Assembly: GCF_031157355.1 (NCBI RefSeq) | Contig: NZ_JAVIFT010000004.1 | Span: 62,001 to 126,000, forward strand | Source of the DNA: Hyphomicrobium sp. LHD-15 | GTDB lineage: Bacteria > Pseudomonadota > Alphaproteobacteria > Rhizobiales > Hyphomicrobiaceae | Reading direction: 5' to 3' | Length of the DNA stretch: 64,000 nt | Part shown: positions 35,223 to 44,049 of the stretch, one piece after another | Layout: every line of letters starts with the position of its first letter | How positions within the stretch are numbered: position 1 is the stretch's first letter | Made by a program: the position numbers and the translations under genes | The notes under the pieces: generated by a model | Told to the model about the DNA's origin: nothing | Database searches by the model: none | Seen by the model: the letters and a program-made list of their open reading frames with translations, nothing else

Positions 35223-36107
35223 TCAGAATTGGGTGAGCCAGTTGACGGTCACGTATGGCGAAATTTCTGCTTCGCCCCGGTTGGCGAAGCTGTCGCCGAG
35301 GACGCCTGCGGAGAGGGACACTTCTCCGCTCCCCCATTCGTAGCGGGCGAATGCCCCACCGCGCGCGTAGTCCATCAGGTCGGCGCGCTCGATGGGGTCG
35401 CCATCGTTCGGCACGCACTCGGATCCGCTGGCCTTACCCAGCCGGCATTCGCCCTGCGCATCGACATTGATACCGCCTTCAAGGCCCAGCGAGAGCTTCG
35501 GCCAGACGCGATAGCCGATCCGCGCTCTGGCGGCGCGGGTGTTGTGCGCCGACGACCATGACAGATCGAGCGAACCCCAGCCGCGCTCGCCGATGTTCAA
35601 CCACAGCTCCAGCACGCCTTTGACGCCGATTTCCTCGCCAATGGCGACGGTTTCCGGATCGAGCGGCGCGATCTCGTGGCTGATGATCGAGGCGCCGACG
35701 AAGGCCTTGGCCGTCAGATCCCCGAAACGCTGCAGATAGCCGACGAGGACGTCGGCAAAATAGGTGCGCGCGTGCGGATTGAGGCCGCGTTGTCCGTCAA
35801 GAAGTGGATCTTCGCTCGGCGTTTTCTCGTAGCTGTATTCGCCGTAGCCGCCAGCCGCGCGAAAGCGCCAGCCATTGTCGTAGACGCCGCTCCAAGGCGC
35901 GACCGTCACGCCGGAGTACAGAAGCCAGACGTTGCTTGAAATGTCGGCACCGGCCCAAACCTCACGGCCGATTGCGGGAGCCTTGTCGGGATCGGCCACG
36001 GCCGGGAGAGAGAGCAGCGCCAGCAGGGCCGTAGCGATCAGCGGCCGTGCGCGGCCCAGACCCGGGCGCGCTCCAACACGATGAACTGAACGCCACCGCA
36101 CCGCCAT
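35223..36107 (-). CDS. bcsS: Cellulose biosynthesis protein BcsS
   Basis: A 294-residue protein with a signal peptide (about 20-38, ending PAVA). The mature part alternates aromatic and polar residues in beta-strands (EVWAGADISSNVWLLYSGVTVAP..., YEWGSGEVSLSAGVLGDSFAN) and ends in a strand closing on Phe (YVTVNWLTQF), the mark of an outer-membrane beta-barrel. This matches the BcsS family of alphaproteobacteria (CBP_BcsS). Members often occur with bcsA/bcsB, but none lies here, so the role in cellulose export is carried over from the family name only. A small disulfide loop may form between CRLGKASGSEC. Confidence 0.85.
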   Translation of the reverse strand: MAVRWRSVHRVGARPGLGRARPLIATALLALLSLPAVADPDKAPAIGREVWAGADISSNVWLLYSGVTVAPWSGVYDNGWRFRAAGGYGEYSYEKTPSEDPLLDGQRGLNPHARTYFADVLVGYLQRFGDLTAKAFVGASIISHEIAPLDPETVAIGEEIGVKGVLELWLNIGERGWGSLDLSWSSAHNTRAARARIGYRVWPKLSLGLEGGINVDAQGECRLGKASGSECVPNDGDPIERADLMDYARGGAFARYEWGSGEVSLSAGVLGDSFANRGEAEISPYVTVNWLTQF

Positions 36108-36323
36108 GACCGACGCAACACAGTTGAAACATGACTGATCTCATCAGGGGACTTAACGTTAATGGTGTCAACGGAGATTGTCTGCCTACGTATCATTATC
36201 TATTTTCGATTGTGGCACCGAACAGCTCCCTCAATTACAGGTTGCGCGCCTCTCGCACTTGGCAGACCGCGTCGCTCGCGGTAGCAACGAACGTGTCTCC
36301 CAGCTCAAGCCGGATCGGCCTCG

Positions 36324-36518
36324 ATGTGCCCTGACGACCAGCACAAACCGACCGCTAAGCCCTCCCGAGAGGAGCGGCAGGCGAAGGCGTTGCGCGAGAA
36401 CCTGGCGCGGCGGAAGGCGCTCGCGCGGGCCCAGCGGAAACGGGAAAGCGCCGAGACGGCCGCACCGCCGGAGGGGCAAGGCTCGGCGGTAAAGCGTGAA
36501 GAGGACCCAGAGCTGTAG
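36324..36518 (+). CDS. Small basic helical protein, upstream of murA
   Basis: A 64-residue very hydrophilic protein. The core REERQAKALRENLARRKALARAQRKR is an uninterrupted basic helix and the tail is acidic (REEDPEL). Similar small REERLAAALRENLKRRK-type proteins are encoded near murA in many Hyphomicrobiales. The function is unknown; nucleic-acid or ribosome binding would suit its charge. No strong Shine-Dalgarno is seen. Confidence 0.6.
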   Translation: MCPDDQHKPTAKPSREERQAKALRENLARRKALARAQRKRESAETAAPPEGQGSAVKREEDPEL

Positions 36519-36883
36519 GCGTCCGGCCCTATTCTCCCAGGCACTTGAAAATCAAGGCGGTTCAGGGCTTGGCCGCCAATAGAGCCGTCGCCATTTGCCG
36601 GTGCCCGATGCCCGTTATCCAGGCTCCGATGTCTATGACCGCGCTTTCTGCCTTCGCGGGGCCATGCTTTTCCGGAAGCAGTATTTTTGTCGTGCTTCTT
36701 ATCGGGCTCTTTTGCTTTGCATGGCTCCGCCATGACTTTAGTTGCATGGCTCCGCCATGACCGCTTCCCACTTCTCTTGAAGCACTTTAATCATTCCGGT
36801 CACGTTTCGGCGGGCGGCGCTTGGCAGGGAATTACTCGGCTCGCCCGCATACCCACAAATTCGGCGAAAGGTTTCAGCACTCC
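36519..36883. other. Intergenic region with a split repeat, upstream of murA
   Basis: The 365-bp gap contains a copy of the dispersed 43-bp palindrome interrupted by extra DNA (36692-36785) and a doubled 20-bp unit at 36717 and 36742. No gene is supported. The murA promoter must lie here or within the repeat. Confidence 0.5.
36692..36785. repeat. 43-bp palindromic repeat, copy 2, split by a 20-bp doublet
   Basis: The left part GTGCTTCTTATCGG (36692-36705) and the right part CGCTTCCCACTTCTCTTGAAGCAC (ending 36785) match copy 1 at 7317. Between them lie about 55 bp with two copies of TTGCATGGCTCCGCCATGAC (36717 and 36742), itself a hairpin (CATGGC/GCCATG). Confidence 0.75.
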
Positions 36884-38176
36884 ATGGATCGCATCAAGAT
36901 CACCGGCGGCGAACGTCTTCAGGGATCTATCCCGATCTCGGGCGCGAAGAACGCAGCGCTCCCCCTCATGATCGCTTCGCTGCTGACCGACGACCGGCTC
37001 ACGCTCAAAAACGTGCCGAACCTCGCCGACGTCAACCTGCTCGCCCGCATCCTGCGCAACCATGGCGTCGATCTCGCCGTCGACGGCAAGCGCTCGGGCG
37101 TTACACCGCATCTCGGCGAGACCTTCCATCTCACGGCGCGCGACATTTCCGACACGACGGCGCCCTACGAGCTGGTCTCGCGTATGCGCGCAAGCTTCTG
37201 GGTGCTCGGACCGCTGATCGCGCGCATGCACAAAGCCAAGGTGTCTCTACCGGGCGGATGCGCCATCGGCACGCGGCCCGTCGATCTGCATCTCATGGGC
37301 CTCAAGGCGCTCGGCGCGGAAATCGAGATCGACGGCGGCTATGTCATCGCGAGCGCCCCCAAGGGCCTCACGGGCGGACACGTTCTCTTCCCGACGGTCT
37401 CGGTGGGCGCCACGCACAATGTGCTGCTTGCGGCGGCACTGGCGAAGGGCGAGACGCTGATCGAAAACGCCGCGCGTGAGCCCGAGGTCGGAGACGTCGC
37501 TTCCTGCCTCGTCAAGATGGGCGCGCAGATCGAAGGCATCGGCACCTCGACCTTGCGCATCCAGGGCAAGTCGCGTCTGGAAGGCGCCGTGCATACGGTG
37601 CTACCCGACCGCATCGAGACCGGCACGTTCGCGTTCGCGGTGGCGGCAACAGGCGGCGACGTGGTGCTCGAAGGTACGCGGCGGGAGCTGCTCAAAAACG
37701 CGCTCGATACGCTCGCAACAACCGGCGCGTCCGTCACCGATACCGATACGGGGATCCGCATCACGCGCAACGGCAACGGGCTTCAGCCCATCGACGTGGA
37801 AACCCAGCCCTTCCCCGGCTTCCCGACAGATCTGCAGGCCCAGCTCATGGCGCTGATGACGCGCGCTCACGGCACCAGCGTGATCCGCGAAACGATCTTC
37901 GAGAACCGCTTCATGCACGTGCAGGAGCTGGCTCGCCTCGGCGCCGACATCAAACTGCACGGCGACACGGCCACGATTAAGGGCGTGAAAAGCCTGCGCG
38001 GCGCGCCGGTGATGGCCACCGATCTGCGCGCGTCCGTCTCGCTCGTCATCGCGGGGCTGATGGCGGAAGGCGAGACCACGATCAACCGCGTGTACCATCT
38101 CGATCGCGGGTTCGAGCGGCTCGAAGAAAAGCTCTCGCGTTGCGGGGCGAAGATCGAACGTATCTCCGCGGGTTGA
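36884..38176 (+). CDS. murA: UDP-N-acetylglucosamine 1-carboxyvinyltransferase
   Basis: A 430-residue MurA, the first committed enzyme of peptidoglycan synthesis. It adds enolpyruvate from PEP to UDP-GlcNAc in the cytoplasm. [23 protein letters not shown] carries the Lys/Asn pair that binds the sugar nucleotide (about 5-27). The catalytic Cys is in [15 protein letters not shown] (about 122), so it is of the fosfomycin-sensitive Cys type. The C-terminal [20 protein letters not shown] is also diagnostic. ATG 36884 gives the family N-terminus. A GCCGGA/TCCGGC hairpin lies just after the stop. Confidence 0.97.
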   Translation: MDRIKITGGERLQGSIPISGAKNAALPLMIASLLTDDRLTLKNVPNLADVNLLARILRNHGVDLAVDGKRSGVTPHLGETFHLTARDISDTTAPYELVSRMRASFWVLGPLIARMHKAKVSLPGGCAIGTRPVDLHLMGLKALGAEIEIDGGYVIASAPKGLTGGHVLFPTVSVGATHNVLLAAALAKGETLIENAAREPEVGDVASCLVKMGAQIEGIGTSTLRIQGKSRLEGAVHTVLPDRIETGTFAFAVAATGGDVVLEGTRRELLKNALDTLATTGASVTDTDTGIRITRNGNGLQPIDVETQPFPGFPTDLQAQLMALMTRAHGTSVIRETIFENRFMHVQELARLGADIKLHGDTATIKGVKSLRGAPVMATDLRASVSLVIAGLMAEGETTINRVYHLDRGFERLEEKLSRCGAKIERISAG

Positions 38177-38221
38177 GCCGGAGGCATCCGGCCAAAGCAA
38201 AGGCCACCGTGGCCCCGCGCG

Positions 38222-38593
38222 TCAGAGGCTCTTGTTCATGCGGCGAATGCGGGCAGCGAGCTGGCGCATCACGTAAAGCGAGAACGCGGGGTTGTGGCGT
38301 ACGAGGTCGAGGAAGGTTTCGCGATTGATTAGCGCCACTTCCGTCGGCTCGGCAGCGATCGCTGCCGCCGACCGGGGTGAGCTGTCGATCAGGGCCAATT
38401 CTCCGAAGATGCCGTGCAGCCCGACGTTCTCGAGCACCGTGCCGTAAGTCACGATACTGACCTTCCCCTCGACCACGAGATACATGAACTCTCCCGGGTC
38501 TTCCTCCAGGAAGATCTTCTCGCCGGCTGCATACCGCTTGAGCGGAATTCTGAAGCGATCGAAGAAATCAAAGTCAAAAGGGGCGCCCGTCAT
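38222..38593 (-). CDS. Single-domain cyclic nucleotide-binding protein
   Basis: A 123-residue protein made of one cNMP-binding (CAP_ED) domain and no HTH. The strand EKIFLEEDPGEFMYLVVEGKVSI and the phosphate-binding cassette FGELALIDSSPRSAAAIAA, with its G-E-L-A-L and P-R-S/T-A pattern, are intact, so ligand binding is plausible. Such stand-alone domains may act as cAMP/cGMP sensors for partner proteins. ATG 38593 follows GAGG at 7 nt; the open frame to 38623 lacks a site. It converges with murA. A cyclase and a full Crp-type regulator lie 4-6 kb away, but the link is inferential. Confidence 0.85.
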   Translation of the reverse strand: MTGAPFDFDFFDRFRIPLKRYAAGEKIFLEEDPGEFMYLVVEGKVSIVTYGTVLENVGLHGIFGELALIDSSPRSAAAIAAEPTEVALINRETFLDLVRHNPAFSLYVMRQLAARIRRMNKSL

Positions 38594-38884
38594 GGCCAAG
38601 CCTCGCTCCGAATTCATACCCAACCGAGAACTCGCACTATATCGCGAAAGGCGGGCGCCTGTCGCAGGAGATCCGCGCGCGGACGTTAACCAGAGCGAGA
38701 CATCAACGGCCTAAGCGCGCCACACTTTTCGTTTATTGACGGGCTTTCTATTCGTTGACGCAGCTCAATGCCCGCGCCTCAATGGAGACCAAGATCCGAC
38801 ACCGGGCGTAGGGCGTACATGAATGCACGTCATCCTGCCTGACGACGCGAAAGCTCGGTGGCCCTCAAACGTTGGAGATCTCAC

Positions 38885-39352
38885 GTGACCAAATCCGGTA
38901 GCATCCTCGTTGCCCTCGCGGCGGTGGCTCTCCTCGCGCCAGCGCCTGCCCTCGCGCAAGCAAAGGTCAAGGCAGGAACGCTGACCTGCACGGGCGGCGC
39001 GGGCGCCGGCCTCATTCTCGGTTCCAAGAAGACTTACGATTGCACCTATAAGTCGGTTTCGGGACGCACCGAACGCTACTCCGCTTCGATCACCAAGATC
39101 GGTCTCGACATCGGCGTGACCAGCGAAAGCGTCATCATCTGGACCGTGCTCGGGTCGACGACCGACATCACCGGGCGCGGCCTTGCCGGAAATTATGCAG
39201 GCGCGACAGCCGATGTGGCGCTCGGAATCGGCGGCGGCGCGAAGGTGCTGGTGGGCGGTTCCAAACAATCCGTCGTGCTGCAGCCGGTCAGCGTACAGGG
39301 ACAAACCGGGCTCAATCTCGCCGTCGGCGTCGCGGAACTTTCGATCCGTTAA
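38885..39352 (+). CDS. DUF992 family secreted protein
   Basis: A 155-residue protein with a signal peptide (cleavage after ALAQA, about residue 26). The mature domain is DUF992: KVKAGTLTCTGGAGAGLILGSKK and YDCTYKS share two conserved Cys that probably form a disulfide, and the rest is Gly-rich beta-strand (GGGAKVLVGGSKQSVVLQPVSVQGQ). DUF992 proteins are abundant small periplasmic or outer-membrane proteins of alphaproteobacteria with no known activity. The GTG at 38885 is preferred because TTGGAG lies 7 nt upstream; the GTG at 38858 would add a charged leader to the signal peptide. Confidence 0.88.
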   Translation: MTKSGSILVALAAVALLAPAPALAQAKVKAGTLTCTGGAGAGLILGSKKTYDCTYKSVSGRTERYSASITKIGLDIGVTSESVIIWTVLGSTTDITGRGLAGNYAGATADVALGIGGGAKVLVGGSKQSVVLQPVSVQGQTGLNLAVGVAELSIR

Positions 39353-39476
39353 GTCCTGCTTCGTAGTTCAAGCGCCCGCGCATCTCCGCTCCGGCTGCGC
39401 GGGCATACCTTGCGTGCGGCAACGGCTCCCGTTATCTCTCGCCGTATTCCAGGATCCGCAACGGGACGTCGCCTTC

Positions 39477-39920
39477 ATGACCGACCTCAAGCTCATAGCC
39501 TTCGATGCTGAGGATCTTGCGGTGATCGCCGCTCACTTGCAGGACGCCGTGTTGCGTGTCGAAGACATGGCGTACGTCAAGGCTGAACGGCGCTTTGCCA
39601 TCGTCGCCAATCGTTTCGATTGGAGCCAGTCGGCTCAAGAAGGCAAAAAGCCGGGCCGCTTCGTTCGCCGTCGGGCAGGCGCCCGCATCGAGCACGTAAC
39701 CGGCGCGAAAGTCTCCGGGATCGACCTCAAAAACAAGGATCAGGTGCTCTCGCTTTTAACCCTGACGTTCGAAGAGACCGAGGCGCCGCAGGGCGTCATC
39801 ACGCTCTCGTTCGCCGGCGGCGGGGCAGTGCGGCTCGATGTGGAGTGCGTGGAGGCAGCCCTTACCGACCTGGGCGCGGCGTGGGCTACCCGCAGCAAGC
39901 CCCAGCACGCCGAGGATTGA
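39477..39920 (+). CDS. DUF2948 family protein
   Basis: A 147-residue cytoplasmic protein that DUF2948 covers from end to end. It begins MTDLKLIAFDAEDLAVIAAHLQDAV, contains ERRFAIVANRFDW, and ends in a V-E-C-V-E-A-A-L-T-D-L-G segment, all typical of the family. In many alphaproteobacteria this gene lies directly ahead of hisD, as here, though a 320-bp spacer with repeats intervenes. No function has been assigned. ATG 39477 matches the family start. Confidence 0.88.
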   Translation: MTDLKLIAFDAEDLAVIAAHLQDAVLRVEDMAYVKAERRFAIVANRFDWSQSAQEGKKPGRFVRRRAGARIEHVTGAKVSGIDLKNKDQVLSLLTLTFEETEAPQGVITLSFAGGGAVRLDVECVEAALTDLGAAWATRSKPQHAED

Positions 39921-40240
39921 GGGGCATTGCGCCAATCGGGCCACGAATACGGGAACCTCCTGTGGCGCTCGTGCGATGATTGGGAAAAGCGCTCCGGAGC
40001 AATTCGAGGGCACAGCCGAACTTCGGAATGGCGAACTTCGGAATTGAGACACTAGCGCGCTTTCCCCTTAGGCATCCGTAGCTTATAAGGGCCCAACTCA
40101 TGGGGCCTCGCGACGAGGTTTCTCGGGTGTTTCCGCTGTTCTTCGAATCGCTCCGACACCCTAATCTTTCGCAGTAACGTGCTTCCGGCCGGACAACCGA
40201 AACCCGCAATTCCGGAAGCACTCTGACACCGGAGCTCTCG
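39921..40240. other. Spacer between DUF2948 and hisD
   Basis: The 320-bp interval has a 13-bp near-tandem repeat (CGAACTTCGGAAT at 40017 and 40032) and copy 3 of the 43-bp palindromic family. No gene is supported. The hisD promoter probably lies here. Confidence 0.5.
40179..40221. repeat. 43-bp palindromic repeat, copy 3
   Basis: A perfect 10-bp stem, GTGCTTCCGG (40179-40188) with CCGGAAGCAC (40212-40221), in a unit of the same 43-bp length as the copy at 7317. It ends 19 bp before the hisD ATG. Confidence 0.85.
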
Positions 40241-41539
40241 ATGCCCCAGCGGCTGACGTCATCCGAGCCGAATTTTGCGTCCCGCTTCGAAGCCTTTCTC
40301 TTGACCAAACGGGAGGCCTCGGCTGACGTCGATCTCGCCGTGCGCGCGATCCTGGCCGACGTCCGCGAGCGGGGCGACAAGGCGCTCATCGAGCTGTCTC
40401 AGAAATTCGATTCCGTCGACCTCGGAAAGCTCGGCATCCGCGTTTCCAAGGACGAGATCGAGGCGGCCGTCCGTGCGTGCAGCCCGGAGACGCTCGAGGC
40501 GCTCGCCTTCGCGCGCGACCGGATCTCCGATCACCACATGCGCCATCTGCCTTCGAGCGAGACGTATCGGGATGCGCTCGGCGTGACGCTCGGCCATCGC
40601 TGGACGGCCGTCGAGTCGGCCGGGCTCTATGTTCCGGGTGGGCTCGCGTCGTATCCGAGTTCGGTGCTGATGAATGCGATCCCGGCCAAGGTGGCGGGCG
40701 TCGAGCGCCTCGTGATCGTCGTGCCGTCGCCGCGCGGGGAGCTGAACCCGCTGGTGCTGGCGGCCGCGAAACTCGCGGGCGTGGAAGAAGTTTATCGTGT
40801 GGGTGGGGCGCAAAGCATCGCCGCGCTCGCGTACGGTACCGAAACCATCCCGCCCGTCGCGAAGATCGTCGGCCCCGGCAATGCCTATGTGGCCGCCGCC
40901 AAGCGGCAGGTGTTCGGGACGGTCGGCATCGACAGCATCGCCGGGCCTTCGGAAGTGCTGGTGATCGCCGACAAGTACAACGATCCGGATTGGATCGCGG
41001 CTGATCTGCTGGCGCAGGCGGAGCACGATACGGCCGCGCAATCGATCCTGATGACCGACGATGTCGCATTTGCCGATGCCGTCGAGGCGGCCGTACTGCG
41101 CCAGGTGCAGCAGCTCCCGAAAGCCGACATCGCGGGCGCAAGCTGGCGCGACTTCGGGGCGGTGATCGTCGTCGGATCGCTCGACGAAGCGCCCGCTCTC
41201 GCGGACCGCATCGCGGCAGAGCATCTCGAGATCGCGACCCGCGACCCCGACGAACTGGGTTCCCGGATTCGCAACGCGGGCGCGCTGTTCCTTGGCGCCT
41301 ATACGCCTGAGGTCATCGGCGACTATGTTGCCGGATCGAACCATGTGCTGCCGACCGCGCGCAGCGCCCGCTTTTCATCGGGTCTCGGTGTGCTCGATTT
41401 TCTGAAGCGCACCTCGATCCTAAAACTCGACGAAGGATCGCTCGGCAAGCTCGCGCCCGCCGCCATGACGCTCGCACGCGCCGAAGGGCTGGAAGCGCAC
41501 AGACGATCCGTAGAAATCCGACTTTCTCAGAAGGGCTAA
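40241..41539 (+). CDS. hisD: Histidinol dehydrogenase
   Basis: A 432-residue HisD that catalyses the last two oxidations of histidine synthesis, histidinol to histidine, with NAD and zinc. The family landmarks are GLYVPGGLASYPSSVLMNAIPAKVAGV (about 127-152), GPGNAYVAAAKRQVFGTVGIDSIAGPSE (about 209-235) and the zinc-binding AEHDTAAQSIL (about 262). Near the C-terminus NHVLPTARSARFSSGLGV also lines the site. It heads a tight cluster: UPF0262 starts 3 bp after its stop and the phosphatase 3 bp after that, the standard alphaproteobacterial order. Confidence 0.97.
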   Translation: MPQRLTSSEPNFASRFEAFLLTKREASADVDLAVRAILADVRERGDKALIELSQKFDSVDLGKLGIRVSKDEIEAAVRACSPETLEALAFARDRISDHHMRHLPSSETYRDALGVTLGHRWTAVESAGLYVPGGLASYPSSVLMNAIPAKVAGVERLVIVVPSPRGELNPLVLAAAKLAGVEEVYRVGGAQSIAALAYGTETIPPVAKIVGPGNAYVAAAKRQVFGTVGIDSIAGPSEVLVIADKYNDPDWIAADLLAQAEHDTAAQSILMTDDVAFADAVEAAVLRQVQQLPKADIAGASWRDFGAVIVVGSLDEAPALADRIAAEHLEIATRDPDELGSRIRNAGALFLGAYTPEVIGDYVAGSNHVLPTARSARFSSGLGVLDFLKRTSILKLDEGSLGKLAPAAMTLARAEGLEAHRRSVEIRLSQKG

Positions 41540-41542
41540 GGT

Positions 41543-42049
41543 ATGGACCAGGCTTCGACGGAGACCGTTCAGACCAACAATCGTCTCAGCGAGATCATTC
41601 TCGATTCCGGCTCCATCGCGCGCGGTAACGCCAACATCGAGCATGAGCGGGAGGTCGCGATCTACGATCTGCTCGACGGAAATTCGTTCGAGCTCGAGGG
41701 CCGCGACGACGGGCCCTACAAGCTCACGATCGGGCTCGTCGACGACCGCCTGGCGCTCACCGTGTATAGCGCGGCGCAGACGTCGGACGAGCCGGTCGTC
41801 GCGCATTATCTTTCGCTCACGCCCTTCAAGCGCATCATGAAGGACTACTTCCTGGTGCTCGACAGCTACTACCAGGCGATCCGCACCGCGCAGCCTTCGC
41901 GTATCCAGGCCATCGACATGGGTCGGCGGGGGCTACACGACGAAGGCAGCCGCGTGCTGGTGGAGCGCCTGGAAGGCAAGGTCAAAATCGATTTTGATAC
42001 GGCGCGCCGTCTTTTCACGCTGATCTCGGCCCTGCACTGGAAGGGGTGA
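41543..42049 (+). CDS. UPF0262 family protein
   Basis: A 168-residue cytoplasmic protein of UPF0262. NRLSEIILDSGSIARGNANIEHEREVAIYDLL begins the family domain, and FKRIMKDYFLVLDSYYQAIRTAQPSRIQAIDMGRRGLHDEGS is its most conserved part. It is restricted to alphaproteobacteria and consistently follows hisD, but no function is known. The spacing of 3 bp on each side makes co-translation with hisD and the LMW phosphatase near certain. Confidence 0.95.
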   Translation: MDQASTETVQTNNRLSEIILDSGSIARGNANIEHEREVAIYDLLDGNSFELEGRDDGPYKLTIGLVDDRLALTVYSAAQTSDEPVVAHYLSLTPFKRIMKDYFLVLDSYYQAIRTAQPSRIQAIDMGRRGLHDEGSRVLVERLEGKVKIDFDTARRLFTLISALHWKG

Positions 42050-42052
42050 CGC

Positions 42053-42514
42053 GTGGCGGGCGAGGGCGACGGGCCTCAGGCGGTGCTGTTCGCGTGCGCC
42101 ATGAATGCCGTGCGCAGCCCGATGGCCGCCGCGATTCTCCAGCATCTTCTGGGACAGCGCATTCACGTGGCCTCGGCCGGCGTTCGCCCCGGCCTGCTCG
42201 ACCCCTATGCTGTGGCCGTGATGGATGAGATCGGCATCGACATCTCCGATCACGAGCCGGCCTCGCTCAAGGATGCGGAGGTCGAAACATTCGATCTCAT
42301 CATTACGCTCTCGCCGGAAGCCCATCACCATGGGCTAGAACTGACGCGGGTGGTGCCGGCCGAGATCGAATACTGGCCGACGCCGGACGCCACGGCCGTT
42401 CTCGATAGTGCGGGGCGGGACGAAATTCTCGCGACCTATCGCTCGGTGCGCGATTCCCTGTTCCAGAAAATCAAGCAGCGCTTTCTGCCGGCGAGCGGCG
42501 GCCCGACGGTTTGA
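42053..42514 (+). CDS. Low-molecular-weight protein tyrosine phosphatase / ArsC-like protein
   Basis: A 153-residue protein with the LMW-PTP fold. The catalytic P-loop is CAMNAVRSPMA (Cys-x5-Arg-Ser, about residues 15-22), and the family general acid region reads EYWPTPDAT (about 103-110), where Asp can act. Whether it removes phosphate from tyrosine or reduces arsenate (thioredoxin-type ArsC) cannot be settled; in this gene neighbourhood it is often annotated as either. The start is GTG 42053, 3 bp after UPF0262. In many relatives infA follows; here the next genes are a cyclase and a Crp-type regulator on the other strand. Confidence 0.85.
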   Translation: MAGEGDGPQAVLFACAMNAVRSPMAAAILQHLLGQRIHVASAGVRPGLLDPYAVAVMDEIGIDISDHEPASLKDAEVETFDLIITLSPEAHHHGLELTRVVPAEIEYWPTPDATAVLDSAGRDEILATYRSVRDSLFQKIKQRFLPASGGPTV

Positions 42515-42527
42515 CGGCCGGACCGGC

Positions 42528-43922
42528 TTACGCGGATTTGGTGATGGCCGGAGCACGGGCGGCGATCAGGAACCAGGTGTCCTGCTTGCCGACGCCCTTG
42601 ATTTCGATGGCGCCACGAGGCTCCACCTCGAACGCATCGCCGAGCCTTTCGCGCGTGACGGGGCACAAATGAATGCGCCCGGGGACCGACGTATTTTCCA
42701 GCCTTGCCGCGAGGTTCACGGCATCTCCCCAGATATCGTAGCTAAACTTCTGGCGCCCGATCACGCTGGCCATGACGGGGCCTGTCGCCAGCCCCATTCG
42801 CATGTCGATCTCGTAACCGGTGCTGGCGCGAAGCTCTCGCACCGCATCCTGCATATCGATCGCCATGCGCGCCAAACGGGCCGCGAAATCCGGAACGGGT
42901 TCGGGAACGCCAGAGGCTACCATGTAGGCATCGCCGATGGTCTTGATCTTCTCGACGCCGTGACGTTCGGCGAGCGCGTCGAACATCGTGACCAGCGTGT
43001 TCAACAGCGTCACCGTCTCGTTGGCGCCGAGACGGCGGGCGAGCGGGACGAAGCCCGAGATGTCCGCGAACAGGATCGAAGCTTCCGCGAACGTATCGGC
43101 GACGGCCTCCGTCGGCTTCGCCTTCAGGCGCTCGACGATCGTATCGGGCAGGATGTTACGCAGGAGCGCGTCGGTCTCGGCCTTGGCGTTCTCGGCCAGG
43201 CGGAATGCATAGAAGACGGCGGCAGCAATGATGCCGAATGTCGTAATCGCGGCCTGCATGTAGAGCGCGTCCAGCACCTCCTGCTCGACCCCGATGGCCG
43301 CGTTCGCCTGCGGAAACCAGAACCAGCATAGGAGATGCAGGATGAGGGCGGCCGCGATCGACGGAACGACGAGCCACAAGCGGCCGAGGCCGAACACGAC
43401 GAACGCACCCGCCGAGAAGGCGACGTACTGGATGTGCAGTCCCGATTCGCGACCGAGATAGGAGGTCAACGCGAAGAGCGCCGTGCATTCGCTTACGAGA
43501 ATCAGCAAGGCCGCGGCGACGGGGCCGAAACGGTGGACGAACGGCACGGCCGCAATGATGACGACGAGCGCGTAGTTGATGTGAATGATCGGCCAATAGC
43601 GATCGTAGTCGAGGAACGTCTGCTGCACCGCATAGATCAGTGTCGTGACCACGATCAGATAGGCGATCATGTTCAAAATCATGAGCCGGCGCTTGGTCTC
43701 GGGCGGATAGCCTTGCGTACCGGCCTCGACGAGGCGTGCGAGCCAGGGCCCCACCCCGGCCAGACGGCGCGACAAATCCAGACGTTCGAACCCCCTCGCG
43801 AAGCGAGCGGCCAGCCCAGCGCCAGATTCTTTCATCCGCGACACGGTCGCCAGCCTCCCAGACACATGCGAGTGTCCGGAGCCTAGATCACGTTCGCGCT
43901 GATTTGAATCGGGATGTTCCAT
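42528..43922 (-). CDS. Membrane adenylate/guanylate cyclase (class III)
   Basis: A 464-residue protein. After a hydrophilic N-terminus, six hydrophobic segments (about 80-245) form the membrane part. The class III catalytic domain (about 270-450) has the metal-binding ILFADISGFVPLARRL and the loop KIKTIGDAYMVASGVPEP; the IWGDAVNLAARLE motif holds the transition-state Asn and Arg. The substrate-selecting residues look like an adenylyl cyclase (Lys in EKIKTIGD). It should make cAMP in response to an envelope signal. ATG 43922 gives the longest form; ATG 43835 is possible. A Crp/Fnr gene lies 130 bp upstream on the same strand. Confidence 0.92.
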   Translation of the reverse strand: MEHPDSNQRERDLGSGHSHVSGRLATVSRMKESGAGLAARFARGFERLDLSRRLAGVGPWLARLVEAGTQGYPPETKRRLMILNMIAYLIVVTTLIYAVQQTFLDYDRYWPIIHINYALVVIIAAVPFVHRFGPVAAALLILVSECTALFALTSYLGRESGLHIQYVAFSAGAFVVFGLGRLWLVVPSIAAALILHLLCWFWFPQANAAIGVEQEVLDALYMQAAITTFGIIAAAVFYAFRLAENAKAETDALLRNILPDTIVERLKAKPTEAVADTFAEASILFADISGFVPLARRLGANETVTLLNTLVTMFDALAERHGVEKIKTIGDAYMVASGVPEPVPDFAARLARMAIDMQDAVRELRASTGYEIDMRMGLATGPVMASVIGRQKFSYDIWGDAVNLAARLENTSVPGRIHLCPVTRERLGDAFEVEPRGAIEIKGVGKQDTWFLIAARAPAITKSA

Positions 43923-44049
43923 GCGTGACGGCAGCGACCTGGCCCGGAAAGAGGAAAACGATGGGCCAGCGCTATCGCGCGATACGGGAGGTCCCGGCTA
44001 TCTCCCAAGAGACAACGGCCAGGACTTCAGCCCTGGCCGCAGTGCGACG

